Assembly: GCF_000060285.1 (NCBI RefSeq)
Contig: NC_008555.1
Coordinates: 2,108,001-2,172,000, forward strand
From: Listeria welshimeri serovar 6b str. SLCC5334
GTDB lineage: Bacteria > Bacillota > Bacilli > Lactobacillales > Listeriaceae
Length of the DNA stretch: 64,000 bases
Reading direction: 5' to 3'
Under the pieces are notes generated by a model. That model worked only from the letters and a program-made list of their open reading frames with translations, made no database searches and was not told where the DNA came from. This document shows positions 48,076 to 56,687 of the stretch, one piece after another; within the stretch, counting starts at the first letter, position 1, and every line of letters begins with the position of its first letter. The position numbers were made by a program, and so were the translations under genes.

Positions 48076-49053
48076 TTATTTATTCACTGCTTGCGCTGCT
48101 GTAATTAATGTTAAGTTATAAACATCATCTGTATTACAACCACGAGATAAATCATTAACCGGTGCATTTAATCCTTGTAAAATTGGTCCAACTGCTTCAA
48201 AATTACCTAAACGTTGAGCAATTTTATAACCAATGTTCCCTGCTTCTAAACTAGGGAAAATGAACACATTAGCGTCCCCTTTAATAACGGAACCTGGGGC
48301 TTTTTTCTCTGCAACCGTTGGAACAAAGGCTGCATCAAATTGGAACTCTCCATCTAATGTTAATTCTGGGGCTTTTTCTTTTGCAAGCGCTGTTGCTTCT
48401 ACGACTTTTTCTGTTTCATCGGATTTTGCAGAACCTTTTGTAGAGAAGCTTAACATAGCAACACGTGGGTCAATGCCAAAGATTTCTGCTGTTTCCGCAC
48501 TAACAATCGCATTTTCCGCTAAGTCTGCTGCAACTGGCGCAATATTGATAGCCACATCACTGAATAAGTAACGTTCTTCGCCACGAACCATAATCATCGC
48601 ACCGGCAACTTTACTAACGCCTGGTTTAGTTTTAATAATTTGTAGCGCTGGACGAACAGTGTCTCCAGTAGAGTGAGCCGCCCCACTTACAAGACCTTCT
48701 GCTTTTCCTGTGTATACAAGCATTGTTCCAAAATAGTTTGGATCTGCAAGCATTTTACGAGCTGCTTCTTCTGTTGCTTTTCCTTTACGACGTTCTACAA
48801 ATGCAGCTACTAATTCATCAAAAAGTGGATCAGTCGCAGGTTCATGGATAGCAATTCCTTCAACAGAAACGCCAATTTCTTTTGCTTTTGCTTCAATTTC
48901 ACTTTTGTTTCCAAGTAAAATTGGTGTTACGATATTTTCTTTTTGCAGACGTGCAGCTGCTCCGACAATACGTTCATCTGTTCCTTCAGGTAATACAATG
49001 CGCACGTTTTTCCCAGTAACTTGTCCTTTGATTGTAGTAAATAAATCACTCAT
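48076..49053 (-). CDS. eutD: Phosphate acetyltransferase
   Basis: Interconverts acetyl-CoA and acetyl phosphate, linking glycolysis to acetate production. The 325-residue size fits the short, single-domain (EutD/Pta) form. Motifs: RIVLPEGTDERIVGAA at the start, the VSGAAHSTGDTVRPAL block (about 130-145) and the C-terminal RGCNTDDVYNL. GGAGG precedes the ATG. A weak cre-like sequence lies about 80 bp upstream (see separate entry). The name pta would be equally suitable. Confidence 0.94.
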   Translation of the reverse strand: MSDLFTTIKGQVTGKNVRIVLPEGTDERIVGAAARLQKENIVTPILLGNKSEIEAKAKEIGVSVEGIAIHEPATDPLFDELVAAFVERRKGKATEEAARKMLADPNYFGTMLVYTGKAEGLVSGAAHSTGDTVRPALQIIKTKPGVSKVAGAMIMVRGEERYLFSDVAINIAPVAADLAENAIVSAETAEIFGIDPRVAMLSFSTKGSAKSDETEKVVEATALAKEKAPELTLDGEFQFDAAFVPTVAEKKAPGSVIKGDANVFIFPSLEAGNIGYKIAQRLGNFEAVGPILQGLNAPVNDLSRGCNTDDVYNLTLITAAQAVNK

Positions 49054-49124
49054 GTGTTATTTTCCTCCATTAATATAAATGTTATAGTTACCATTTTACT
49101 ATAAAAACGGGCAACTTGATAGAA

Positions 49125-49138
49125 AAAAAGCGTTTAAA
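49125..49138. promoter_or_regulatory. Weak cre-like (CcpA) site before phosphotransacetylase
   Basis: AAAAAGCGTTTAAA matches the cre consensus TGWAANCGNTNWCA except for the two outer left bases and one near the right end. In B. subtilis pta is activated by CcpA from a similar upstream position. Confidence 0.3.
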
Positions 49139-49319
49139 AACAGCTCCAGCACTTATTTCCGTGTATCAATACAGAGGTAAAAAGGCATGCTAACCAGATA
49201 ATAGCGCATTAACCATTAAGGAATTTTTTTGCTGTTATACCTTCTTATTTTGCTATCCTATTAATAAATTCAAAAAAATACTTCATATTAAATTGCATTC
49301 GTGATAAAATGAACATAGT

Positions 49320-49334
49320 TGATAATGATTATCA
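49320..49334. promoter_or_regulatory. Fur box before feoAB
   Basis: TGATAATGATTATCA, a perfect 7-1-7 inverted repeat equal to the core Fur box, about 38 bp before the feoA start. Iron-loaded Fur should repress the operon. Confidence 0.92.
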
Positions 49335-49371
49335 TATTCAGTACATAACATAAAAGGAGGCCTGCTAGCTT

Positions 49372-49599
49372 ATGCAATTAAATGAAACTGCTGTCGGCGA
49401 TAAAGTTCGCATCTCAGAATTAAAAATAGAGAATGCCATGCTTAAACGTCGCTTACTTGCTCTTGGTTGCGATGAAGGTTGTGATATTTGTATCAAACAA
49501 AAAGGACTGTTTGGTGGTCCATGTACTTTTGAAACAAAAGGTCAATATATCAGTATTAGACAGTGTGATGCTTGTGCCATTATGGTGGAACGCCGATGA
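49372..49599 (+). CDS. feoA: Ferrous iron transport protein FeoA
   Basis: 75-residue SH3-like cytoplasmic protein needed for FeoB activity. The start [18 protein letters not shown] and the [11 protein letters not shown] segment fit the family. It has an unusual number of cysteines (five). AAAGGAGG precedes the ATG. Its stop overlaps the feoB start as ATGA. Confidence 0.92.
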   Translation: MQLNETAVGDKVRISELKIENAMLKRRLLALGCDEGCDICIKQKGLFGGPCTFETKGQYISIRQCDACAIMVERR

Positions 49600-51590
49600 G
49601 CCAAAATACATATTGTTTACTTGGAAACCCAAATACTGGGAAAACTTCTTTATTTAATGCGTTAACAGGCTCTTATGAATATGTAGGAAATTGGAGCGGA
49701 GTGACCGTCGAAAAAAAAGTCGGTACTTTACGTTCAAAAACAGGAAAATTAATTGATTTACCTGGTATTTATGATTTAAATCCTATTTCTCGTGATGAAA
49801 CAGTCGTCACTAGATTTTTATTGGAAGAAAAATTCGATTGTATGTTAAACATTGTTGATTCATCGCAAATTGAACGCAATTTAAATTTAACCATCCAACT
49901 ACTTGAGTTTGGCGCACCAGTCGTGATGGGACTTAACATGGTCGATGTCGCTGCGGGTCGTGGCATTCATTTAAATATCCAAAATTTAGCGAAAAAACTG
50001 CGCATTCCGATTTTGCCAGTAGTCGCTCGTTCTGGAAAAGGTACTGATGAAATTTTATCTACTTTATCCGAAAAGCATGTGGCGCCAGCGATTCCGCTAG
50101 TGTTACCATACGGCGAGCTCGCGGAGACAGCAATCGCTGAAATCCAGTCATTAACAAAAGACATCATTCCTACTAAACAATCTCGTTGGCTAGCAGTTCA
50201 ATTTCTTTCCAAAAATGAAGTCACGGAAGAATTTTTAGCTTCTAATTCTGCGTTTGAACAATTGAAAAAAATCCGAACGGAACTAGAAACTGCCCTTGAA
50301 GGAAAGTTAGAAAATCATTTCCACCAAATTCGGGTAAATTACATTCATGATATTTGTTTGACCTCAGTCGAATATACGCGCAATTCGGATATTCCACTAT
50401 CAGACAAGCTCGATAAAATTTTTACACACAAGTTTTTCGGGATTCCGATTTTTCTTGGAATTATGTGGTTAATTTTTCAAATAACTTTTACGTGGGTTGG
50501 CGCACCGCTTTCCGACTTACTTGATGGTTTTATCAGCGGATCGCTTACGGATTGGGTAACATCTTTCTTAACAACGATTGGTGCATCTGGTTTTATCATT
50601 GATTTGGTCGCTGAAGGAATTATCGCTGGCGTGGGTGGCGTTCTTGTCTTCGTTCCGCAAATTTTGGTTATTTTCTTCTTCATTTCTGTCTTAGAAGATT
50701 CAGGATATATGGCCAGAATAGCAGTTGTTATGGACCGAGTAATGGAAATTTTCGGCTTAAATGGGAAAGCTTTTATCCCAATGATCATCGGGTTTGGCTG
50801 TAACGTACCAGGAATTATGGCAGCACGTTCCATCGAAGAATCCAAAGAACGAACACTAACGATTCTAGTTTCTCCATTTATGTCCTGTTCCGCCCGTCTT
50901 CCAGTTTATGCCCTTTTCGTTGGCGTATTTTTCGAAAAATATCAAGCACTTGTCGTATTGTCACTTTACGTTATCGGCATTTTAATGGCACTGATTGTCA
51001 CTAAAATCCTTTCGAAAACATTACTTAAAAAAGATAATTCCGTGTTTGTCGTCGAATTACCACCTTACCGCTTGCCATCACTTAAAACTTTATGGCGTAG
51101 CACATGGGAAAAAGGAAAAGGCTTCTTGCGTAAAGCAGGGACATTTATTTTTGCAGGTTCCGTTATCATTTGGTTGTTAAACTATGCTGGGCCGTCCGGA
51201 CTTGATGTACCTATGGGTGAAAGTTTCTTAGCCATCATCGGCGGAATGTTAGCACCGTTACTTGTTCCACTAGGATTTGGCACTTGGCAAGCAGGCGCAA
51301 CTCTTATTCCTGGATTTTTAGCAAAAGAAGTAGTCGTTTCAACCATGGCAATTATTTATGCTGTTGGAGAAAGTTCCATGGGTAGTGTTGTTAGCACTTT
51401 CTATACGCCACTTTCGGCTTATTGCTTTATGTTATTCATCTTGCTCTATATCCCTTGTTTAGCAACAGTTGCAGCCATTCGAAAAGAAACTAGTTCATGG
51501 AAATGGACTGCATTTTCAGTTGCTTATCCACTTGTTACAGCTTATGTTTTAGTATTTCTTGTTTATCAAATTGGCAGTCTATTCGTTTAA
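49596..51590 (+). CDS. feoB: Ferrous iron transporter FeoB
   Basis: 664-residue Fe(II) importer with an N-terminal GTPase domain: G1 GNPNTGKTS (about 10-18), G3 DLPGIYDL, G4 NMVD, followed by a helical switch region and a membrane domain with the Gate motifs ([23 protein letters not shown]). The ATG at 49596 overlaps feoA. The middle gene of a Fur-controlled feoA-feoB-accessory unit. Confidence 0.97.
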   Translation: MSQNTYCLLGNPNTGKTSLFNALTGSYEYVGNWSGVTVEKKVGTLRSKTGKLIDLPGIYDLNPISRDETVVTRFLLEEKFDCMLNIVDSSQIERNLNLTIQLLEFGAPVVMGLNMVDVAAGRGIHLNIQNLAKKLRIPILPVVARSGKGTDEILSTLSEKHVAPAIPLVLPYGELAETAIAEIQSLTKDIIPTKQSRWLAVQFLSKNEVTEEFLASNSAFEQLKKIRTELETALEGKLENHFHQIRVNYIHDICLTSVEYTRNSDIPLSDKLDKIFTHKFFGIPIFLGIMWLIFQITFTWVGAPLSDLLDGFISGSLTDWVTSFLTTIGASGFIIDLVAEGIIAGVGGVLVFVPQILVIFFFISVLEDSGYMARIAVVMDRVMEIFGLNGKAFIPMIIGFGCNVPGIMAARSIEESKERTLTILVSPFMSCSARLPVYALFVGVFFEKYQALVVLSLYVIGILMALIVTKILSKTLLKKDNSVFVVELPPYRLPSLKTLWRSTWEKGKGFLRKAGTFIFAGSVIIWLLNYAGPSGLDVPMGESFLAIIGGMLAPLLVPLGFGTWQAGATLIPGFLAKEVVVSTMAIIYAVGESSMGSVVSTFYTPLSAYCFMLFILLYIPCLATVAAIRKETSSWKWTAFSVAYPLVTAYVLVFLVYQIGSLFV

Positions 51591-51606
51591 GAGAGGATGT
51601 TTTTTC

Positions 51607-51780
51607 ATGAGTATTATTGTTAATTTACTACTTGGCGGAGCAATTTTTGGGTATACCATTTATGCCATCATACAATTTGTAAAACGTAGCAAACAAGGAA
51701 AATGTGGCGGTTGCGAACTTGAAAAAGCCTGTAACTGCGAATCAGATGAGTATACAAATGTAGATCATATATTTAAATAA
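51607..51780 (+). CDS. FeoB-associated Cys-rich membrane protein
   Basis: 57 residues: one membrane helix (about 4-23) and a short cytoplasmic tail with KCGGCELEKACNCE, four cysteines. This pattern matches the FeoB-associated Cys-rich family that follows feoB in many Bacillota, perhaps in place of FeoC. GAGAGGATG precedes the ATG, 16 bp after feoB. Confidence 0.85.
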   Translation: MSIIVNLLLGGAIFGYTIYAIIQFVKRSKQGKCGGCELEKACNCESDEYTNVDHIFK

Positions 51781-51781
51781 C

Positions 51782-51811
51782 AAAAAAGAGCCTATCTCGA
51801 GGCTCTTTTTT
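51782..51811. terminator. Terminator after feo operon
   Basis: Perfect AAAAAAGAGCCT/AGGCTCTTTTTT stem with a six-base loop, usable from both sides. Confidence 0.9.
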
Positions 51812-52664
51812 ATTTCGTTCCCGGTTTAATCGTCACTGCCACAATTTCATATGGATTCCCTAACCGAGGAAAAGCTTTTTGATGAAAACTACCCGCGCCA
51901 AGACCTGCTGAAATAATCATTGTTTTACCATCTTTTGTATGCTGACCATATACATATTTAGGCAAAATAGTTCGTTGTGGTCCAGGAGCAATCGCACCTA
52001 TATTCGTAAATGGAATTCGCACAATTCCACCATGTGTATGTCCACTTAAGGTTAAATCAAATCCATTATCCACATATAGCTCAAAATAATCCGGCATATG
52101 TGATAAAAGAACTTGATAATATTTTGGATCTTGCTGCATTTTTATCTCGGCTAAGCCTTCTTCATAATAAGGATAGTCATAAGTCAAATTCGCACTACTT
52201 CGCAAACCAGACAACTGAAATTTCTGCCCTCTAACGTCGATAGTGGCTGTTTTATCTTCTAAGTTAATAGCACCGACATCTTCTAAAAAAGGCTTGTAGT
52301 CATCTTCATAAGCACCTTTAATGTCATATTCATGGTTTCCTGGCGAATAATAAACTGGCGCTATCTTCGTTAACTTCTTAATAAGTGATTTCGGAACACT
52401 ATCTCCTTGCCTATCAAAAAGATCCCCAGTGATTGCAATTACGTCAGGATTCAGCTCTGTCACTTTTTCTAATAGCTTTTTATTTTTATTACCAAATTCG
52501 CTATAATGCAAATCAGATATTTGCACTAATTGTATTTCTTTTTCAACCTTAGCTGAACTTACTTCATATTTCTTTACGGTTAATCTAGTCCCACAGAACC
52601 ATCCAATAACCAGTAAAAGCGTAATAATAATTAGCGCAATAATCCATTTCATTTTTAAAGACAT
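51810..52664 (-). CDS. Membrane-anchored calcineurin-like metallophosphoesterase (YkuE/YaeI type)
   Basis: 284 residues: N-terminal membrane anchor (about 6-24), then the metallophosphoesterase motifs in order: ISDLHYSEF, TGDLFDRQ, GNHEYD, LSHMPD and SGHTHGG. Family members hydrolyse phosphodiesters, some on lipids (YaeI/LpxH-like), at the outer membrane face. The substrate is unknown here. The ATG at 52664 lies four bases after GAGGTGG; an upstream in-frame start has no site. Confidence 0.85.
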   Translation of the reverse strand: MSLKMKWIIALIIITLLLVIGWFCGTRLTVKKYEVSSAKVEKEIQLVQISDLHYSEFGNKNKKLLEKVTELNPDVIAITGDLFDRQGDSVPKSLIKKLTKIAPVYYSPGNHEYDIKGAYEDDYKPFLEDVGAINLEDKTATIDVRGQKFQLSGLRSSANLTYDYPYYEEGLAEIKMQQDPKYYQVLLSHMPDYFELYVDNGFDLTLSGHTHGGIVRIPFTNIGAIAPGPQRTILPKYVYGQHTKDGKTMIISAGLGAGSFHQKAFPRLGNPYEIVAVTIKPGTK

Positions 52665-52720
52665 TTTTCCACCTCTATGTTGCATAGTCCTTTTATTGTA
52701 ACATTTCTCCCATACAAAGC

Positions 52721-52758
52721 AAAAAGAGATTCCACCATTAAAATAGTAGAATCTCTTA
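52721..52758 (-). terminator. Terminator after manA
   Basis: Minus strand AGAGATTCTAC/GTGGAATCTCT stem (one wobble), ten-base loop, then T residues. Confidence 0.8.
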
Positions 52759-52762
52759 TTTA

Positions 52763-53719
52763 TTATTTTACAGGAGGATTTGACACAATTGCTGTCATTT
52801 TCCCTTCAATTTCCCAAGTTTTTACATCATTTGGTAATATAAAATGATCGCCTTTTTTAATGGATTGTTTTGTTCCATCAATAGTCAGTTCGGCTTCTCC
52901 GTCTAAAATACTCACTAATGTGTAAGGCGCTTTTGCCGCAAATTCAGCCTTGCCATCCACTTCCCATTTATAAACGCTAAAGAAGTCATTCGATACAAAA
53001 GTTGTTTCAGTTAGGCCGCCATGCGTTTCTGTTTGAATATCTAATTTCGCATCTACATGTGGAGCAGTCGTAACGTCAATTGCCTTATCTAAATGAAGTT
53101 CACGCAAGTTTCCATCTGCATCTTTACGGTCGTAGTCATATACGCGATAAGTTGTATCAGAACTTTGTTGTGTTTCAAGAACCAAAGTCCCAGTACCTAA
53201 CGCATGAATCGTACCACTCGGAACATAATAGAATTCACCTGGTTTAATTGTTACTTTACGAAGCAATTTATCCCATTCACCGTTTTTCGCCCAGCTAGAA
53301 AATTCTGCTCTGCTCACCGCTTTATGACCATAAATTAATTCTGCCCCTGGTTCGCAGTCAATAATATACCAACATTCTGTTTTTCCAAGTTCCCCATTTT
53401 CATGCACTTTAGCGTATTCGTCATTTGGATGAACTTGAACAGAAAGATCGGTATTTGCATCCAAAATTTTTGTAAGTAATGGGAAAACAGCTTCTTTAGG
53501 ATTACCAAAAAGCGCTGGTTTTTCTTCCCATAATTCTGCTAATGTTTTACCTTTAAATTCTCCATTTTTAATTACGGAAGGACCATTTGGATGAGCGGAA
53601 ATCGCCCAGTCTTCTCCAGTAGTATCAGACGGGATATCGTAGCCAAAGTAATCATGTAGTTTCGTTCCACCCCAAATTCTGTCTTGAAAAACAGGGTTTA
53701 AAAATAATGCTTCTGTCAT
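52763..53719 (-). CDS. manA: Mannose-6-phosphate isomerase
   Basis: Zinc enzyme interconverting mannose 6-phosphate and fructose 6-phosphate. The 318-residue type I enzyme shows the zinc ligands in VQVHPND (about 100) and in ECWYIID, the IHALGTGTLVLE block, and the catalytic Arg region DTTYRVYDYDR. GGAGG precedes the ATG. Single-gene unit. Confidence 0.94.
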   Translation of the reverse strand: MTEALFLNPVFQDRIWGGTKLHDYFGYDIPSDTTGEDWAISAHPNGPSVIKNGEFKGKTLAELWEEKPALFGNPKEAVFPLLTKILDANTDLSVQVHPNDEYAKVHENGELGKTECWYIIDCEPGAELIYGHKAVSRAEFSSWAKNGEWDKLLRKVTIKPGEFYYVPSGTIHALGTGTLVLETQQSSDTTYRVYDYDRKDADGNLRELHLDKAIDVTTAPHVDAKLDIQTETHGGLTETTFVSNDFFSVYKWEVDGKAEFAAKAPYTLVSILDGEAELTIDGTKQSIKKGDHFILPNDVKTWEIEGKMTAIVSNPPVK

Positions 53720-53798
53720 TATAAATTTACCTCCATTCCAGCTTTTTTGCTGGGTTTTGTCAATTAAAAGTATATACTAATAATAGCGAATATGCTAG

Positions 53799-54530
53799 TT
53801 ATTTTCCGCCCAAAAAGCCTCTTTCTTTTATTTGTTCGGTTAAGTTCGAATAATACGGTTTATCATAAAATTTCGCTAAACGTTCGGTATAAGAAACAAA
53901 ACCTTCTCGTTTGGAAAACGGAATAATTTCTTGATCATATGTTTCTAATAAAGGCATAACGTCCGTTTGATAAGTTTCTTCAAAATAAACAGCTTCTTTA
54001 GGTAAACGAGGTTTCACAGGTGCTTCAACATCTGGAACTCCTACACAAAGTCCGACCACTGGCATGACAAATTCAGGTAAATCAAGGAACTCAGAAGTGG
54101 CAGTAATATTTCTGCGCAAACCACCAATACAAATTGTCCCGTAATCAAGGGATTCAGCTGCGGTTAAAGCATTTTGCATACAAAGTCCAATATCCGTTGC
54201 TGCAACCATAAGTAAATCTGCTTCTCCAGCTATTTGAAAACTTTTTCCGTGCATTTCACTTGCTACTTTAACCCGGTGAAAATCCGCTACAAAACATAGA
54301 AATACGGAACATTCTGCTATGTATGGTTGATTACCGCAAAGCTCTGCCATTTTATTTTTTCGTTCTTGGTCTTTAATCGCAATAATAGAATAATGTTGAC
54401 CATTAATCCATGAAGGCGCTGCTTGGGCTGCTCGAATAATAGCATCTAATTGTTCTTCTGGTATTTCTATCCCTTTTTTATATTTCCGAAAAGAACGATG
54501 GTTTCTAAGTAATTTGATTGTGTCATTCAT
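53799..54530 (-). CDS. Oxygen-insensitive NAD(P)H nitroreductase/flavin reductase (NfsA/FRP type)
   Basis: 243-residue FMN-binding dimeric enzyme. The start LLRNHRSFRKYKKG (FMN phosphate), AAPSWINGQHYSIIAI, and GLCVGVP (about 170) are the family blocks. Such proteins reduce flavins, quinones or nitro compounds with NADPH. AGGAGG precedes the ATG. Divergent from the small HTH gene. Confidence 0.85.
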   Translation of the reverse strand: MNDTIKLLRNHRSFRKYKKGIEIPEEQLDAIIRAAQAAPSWINGQHYSIIAIKDQERKNKMAELCGNQPYIAECSVFLCFVADFHRVKVASEMHGKSFQIAGEADLLMVAATDIGLCMQNALTAAESLDYGTICIGGLRRNITATSEFLDLPEFVMPVVGLCVGVPDVEAPVKPRLPKEAVYFEETYQTDVMPLLETYDQEIIPFSKREGFVSYTERLAKFYDKPYYSNLTEQIKERGFLGGK

Positions 54531-54653
54531 ATATATGCCTCCTAATTTTATTCATTTAATTAAAGTATAGCTTGTTTTTCGCCAATTGTTAATGTTTTCT
54601 CTTGTATTTCCATTAGATATTTTCTACACTTAAAGAAAACGAGGTGAAAAGAT

Positions 54654-54884
54654 GTGCGCCAACAACAAATAGATTTTAAATGGCTAGAAGAAAATTTCTT
54701 CACAACAAATGAGGCCGCGACTTACTTAGGCATATCTAAGCAAGCACTCCTTTCCTTAGCAAAACGAGATGTCCTTCCTTACACAAAAAAAGGAAATATG
54801 GTTCTTTTTCACCGGCTTGATATTGAACTTCGATTAGAAAGTCAACAAAGCTTACGTAAAAAATACCGTCCTTTTGAAACATGA
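54654..54884 (+). CDS. Small helix-turn-helix protein (excisionase/MerR-like)
   Basis: 76 residues with a winged-helix start of the excisionase/DNA-binding type: FFTTNEAATYLGISKQALLSLAKRDVLPYTKKGNMVLFHR in two parts. The GTG start has GAGGTG seven bases upstream. No integrase or mobile gene is nearby, so a role as a local regulator is more likely. It lies 83 bp before hemQ on the same strand. Confidence 0.75.
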   Translation: MRQQQIDFKWLEENFFTTNEAATYLGISKQALLSLAKRDVLPYTKKGNMVLFHRLDIELRLESQQSLRKKYRPFET

Positions 54885-54967
54885 TTTTCACAAACAGCGA
54901 ATCGGACGAACTACTTTCGATATGGTACACTTTAGTTAGTGATATTCTAAACAAGGAGTGATACATA

Positions 54968-55723
54968 ATGAACGAAGCAGTAAAAACACTTGATGGCTGG
55001 TTTTGCCTCCATGATTTCCGTTCCATTGACTGGGCAGCTTGGCGTGAATTAAACCCAGCAAATCAAGAATTAATGTTAAATGAATTAAGTCATTTTTTAA
55101 GTGATATGGAAATTACCAAAAATATCGGTGAAGGTGAACATACTATATACAGCATTCTTGGGCAAAAAGCAGACTTGGTGTTTTTCACTTTACGTGATTC
55201 ACTAGAAGCTTTAAATGAAGTTGAAAATCGTTTTAACAAGTTGGCTATTGCTGACTATTTATTACCTACGTATTCCTACATCTCTGTGGTGGAATTGAGT
55301 AATTATCTCGCTTCTCATATGGCGGGCGGTGAAGACCCTTATCAAAACAAAGGTGTCCGAGCTCGACTTTATCCCGCACTTCCACCTAAAAAACATATTT
55401 GCTTCTATCCTATGAGCAAAAAACGTGATGGTGCCGACAATTGGTATATGCTTCCTATGGATGAGCGTCAAAAACTTATTCGCGATCATGGACTAATTGG
55501 TAGAAGCTATGCTGGAAAAGTACAACAAATCATTGGAGGATCGATTGGTTTTGATGATTACGAATGGGGTGTCACGTTATTCTCAGACGATGCACTGGAA
55601 TTCAAACGAATCGTGACAGAAATGCGCTTTGATGAGGCGAGTGCCCGTTATGCAGAATTTGGTTCTTTCTTTATCGGCAATCTTTTACCATCCGAAAATC
55701 TCTCTAAATTATTTACCATGTAA
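54968..55723 (+). CDS. hemQ: Coproheme decarboxylase HemQ (ChdC)
   Basis: Oxidatively decarboxylates coproheme to heme b, the last step of the heme pathway of Gram-positive bacteria. The 251-residue protein of the chlorite-dismutase family has the residues known in the Listeria enzyme: catalytic Tyr147 and Met149 (CFYPMS), proximal His174 (IRDHG) and Gln187. AAGGAGTG precedes the ATG. Its product feeds ctaB/ctaA. Confidence 0.95.
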   Translation: MNEAVKTLDGWFCLHDFRSIDWAAWRELNPANQELMLNELSHFLSDMEITKNIGEGEHTIYSILGQKADLVFFTLRDSLEALNEVENRFNKLAIADYLLPTYSYISVVELSNYLASHMAGGEDPYQNKGVRARLYPALPPKKHICFYPMSKKRDGADNWYMLPMDERQKLIRDHGLIGRSYAGKVQQIIGGSIGFDDYEWGVTLFSDDALEFKRIVTEMRFDEASARYAEFGSFFIGNLLPSENLSKLFTM

Positions 55724-55804
55724 TAATAGAATTTGGAATTTCTTTTAACAAGTCTGCTTTTTTAATGATTTGGTTAGGGAATTCCATTTTTTATTTCATA
55801 AAAC

Positions 55805-55818
55805 TAACATTTTTGTAA
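55805..55818. promoter_or_regulatory. BceR-type binding site before anrAB
   Basis: TAACA-TTTT-TGTAA fits the TNACA-N4-TGTAA consensus recognised by BceR-like response regulators (VirR is the Listeria member I would expect). About 100 bp before the transporter gene; no response-regulator gene is in the window. Confidence 0.55.
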
Positions 55819-55919
55819 GGATATCTTCCCTAATTGTCATTTGATACGATGGAATGCACTTCTTTTAAACGATAGAATAAACATATACTAAATGAATCTA
55901 GTTTTAAGGAGAGAAAATA

Positions 55920-56687
55920 ATGGAGACAGTTTTACAAGCAAAAAATGTAAGAAAAATTTATGGAAGCAAAGGAAATGTATACACTGCACTTGAAAATATC
56001 AGTATTGATATTAAAGAAGGCGAATTCACAGGAATTATGGGACCTTCTGGGGCAGGTAAATCCACCTTACTAAATGTTTTATCTACTATTGATAAACCAA
56101 CTTCTGGTGAGATTATGATTTCTGGACAAGAACTTGAAAACATGAATGAACAACAAATGTCTACTTTCCGCCGTGATAAACTAGGTTTTATTTTCCAAGA
56201 TTACAACTTACTGGATACATTAACCATCCGTGAAAATATTATCCTTCCACTTGCACTAGCAAAACGACCAGTGAAAGAAATGGAAGCAAAATTAGCTATT
56301 ATTAGTAAGAAATTTGACATCACCGATATTCTAGATAAATATCCTAGTGAAATTTCTGGTGGTCAAAAACAACGCACTGCAGCATCAAGAGCTATTATTA
56401 CTTCGCCGAGTTTAGTGTTCGCTGATGAACCAACGGGTGCTCTCGATTCTAAATCAGCAACGAATTTACTCGAAAGCTTGCGTGATTTAAATGAACAAGA
56501 TAAATCAACTATTATGATGGTCACACATGATGCTTTTGCAGCAAGTTTTTGCAAACGAATTTTATTTATTAAAGACGGAGAATTATATACAGAAATTTAT
56601 CGTGGAACAAAAACACGTAAGGAGTTCTTCCAAAAAATTCTAGACGTCCTTGCAAAACTGGGGGGCGACTCAGATGACGTTATTTGA
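55920..56687 (+). CDS. anrA: BceA-type antimicrobial-peptide ABC transporter ATPase
   Basis: 255 residues: Walker A GPSGAGKST (about 41-49), Q-loop in FIFQDYNLLD, signature ISGGQKQRTAASRA, Walker B LVFADEPTGALD, H-loop THD. It powers the BceB-type permease encoded next. The apparent L. monocytogenes orthologue (AnrAB, lmo2114-lmo2115) protects against nisin and bacitracin. AAGGAGAG precedes the ATG. The last 14 bp overlap the permease gene. Confidence 0.9.
   Translation: METVLQAKNVRKIYGSKGNVYTALENISIDIKEGEFTGIMGPSGAGKSTLLNVLSTIDKPTSGEIMISGQELENMNEQQMSTFRRDKLGFIFQDYNLLDTLTIRENIILPLALAKRPVKEMEAKLAIISKKFDITDILDKYPSEISGGQKQRTAASRAIITSPSLVFADEPTGALDSKSATNLLESLRDLNEQDKSTIMMVTHDAFAASFCKRILFIKDGELYTEIYRGTKTRKEFFQKILDVLAKLGGDSDDVI

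Larger units (their letters stand above)
49054..49371. other. Divergent intergenic region, phosphotransacetylase / feoA
   Basis: 318 bp. It holds promoters in both directions, the weak cre-like sequence on the left and the Fur box on the right. No coding frame or strong hairpin in between. Confidence 0.5.

Noticed and set aside
54654-54884. Excisionase of a mobile element
   Set aside because: Despite the HTH type, no integrase, relaxase, repeat or phage gene lies nearby; flanks are core genes.
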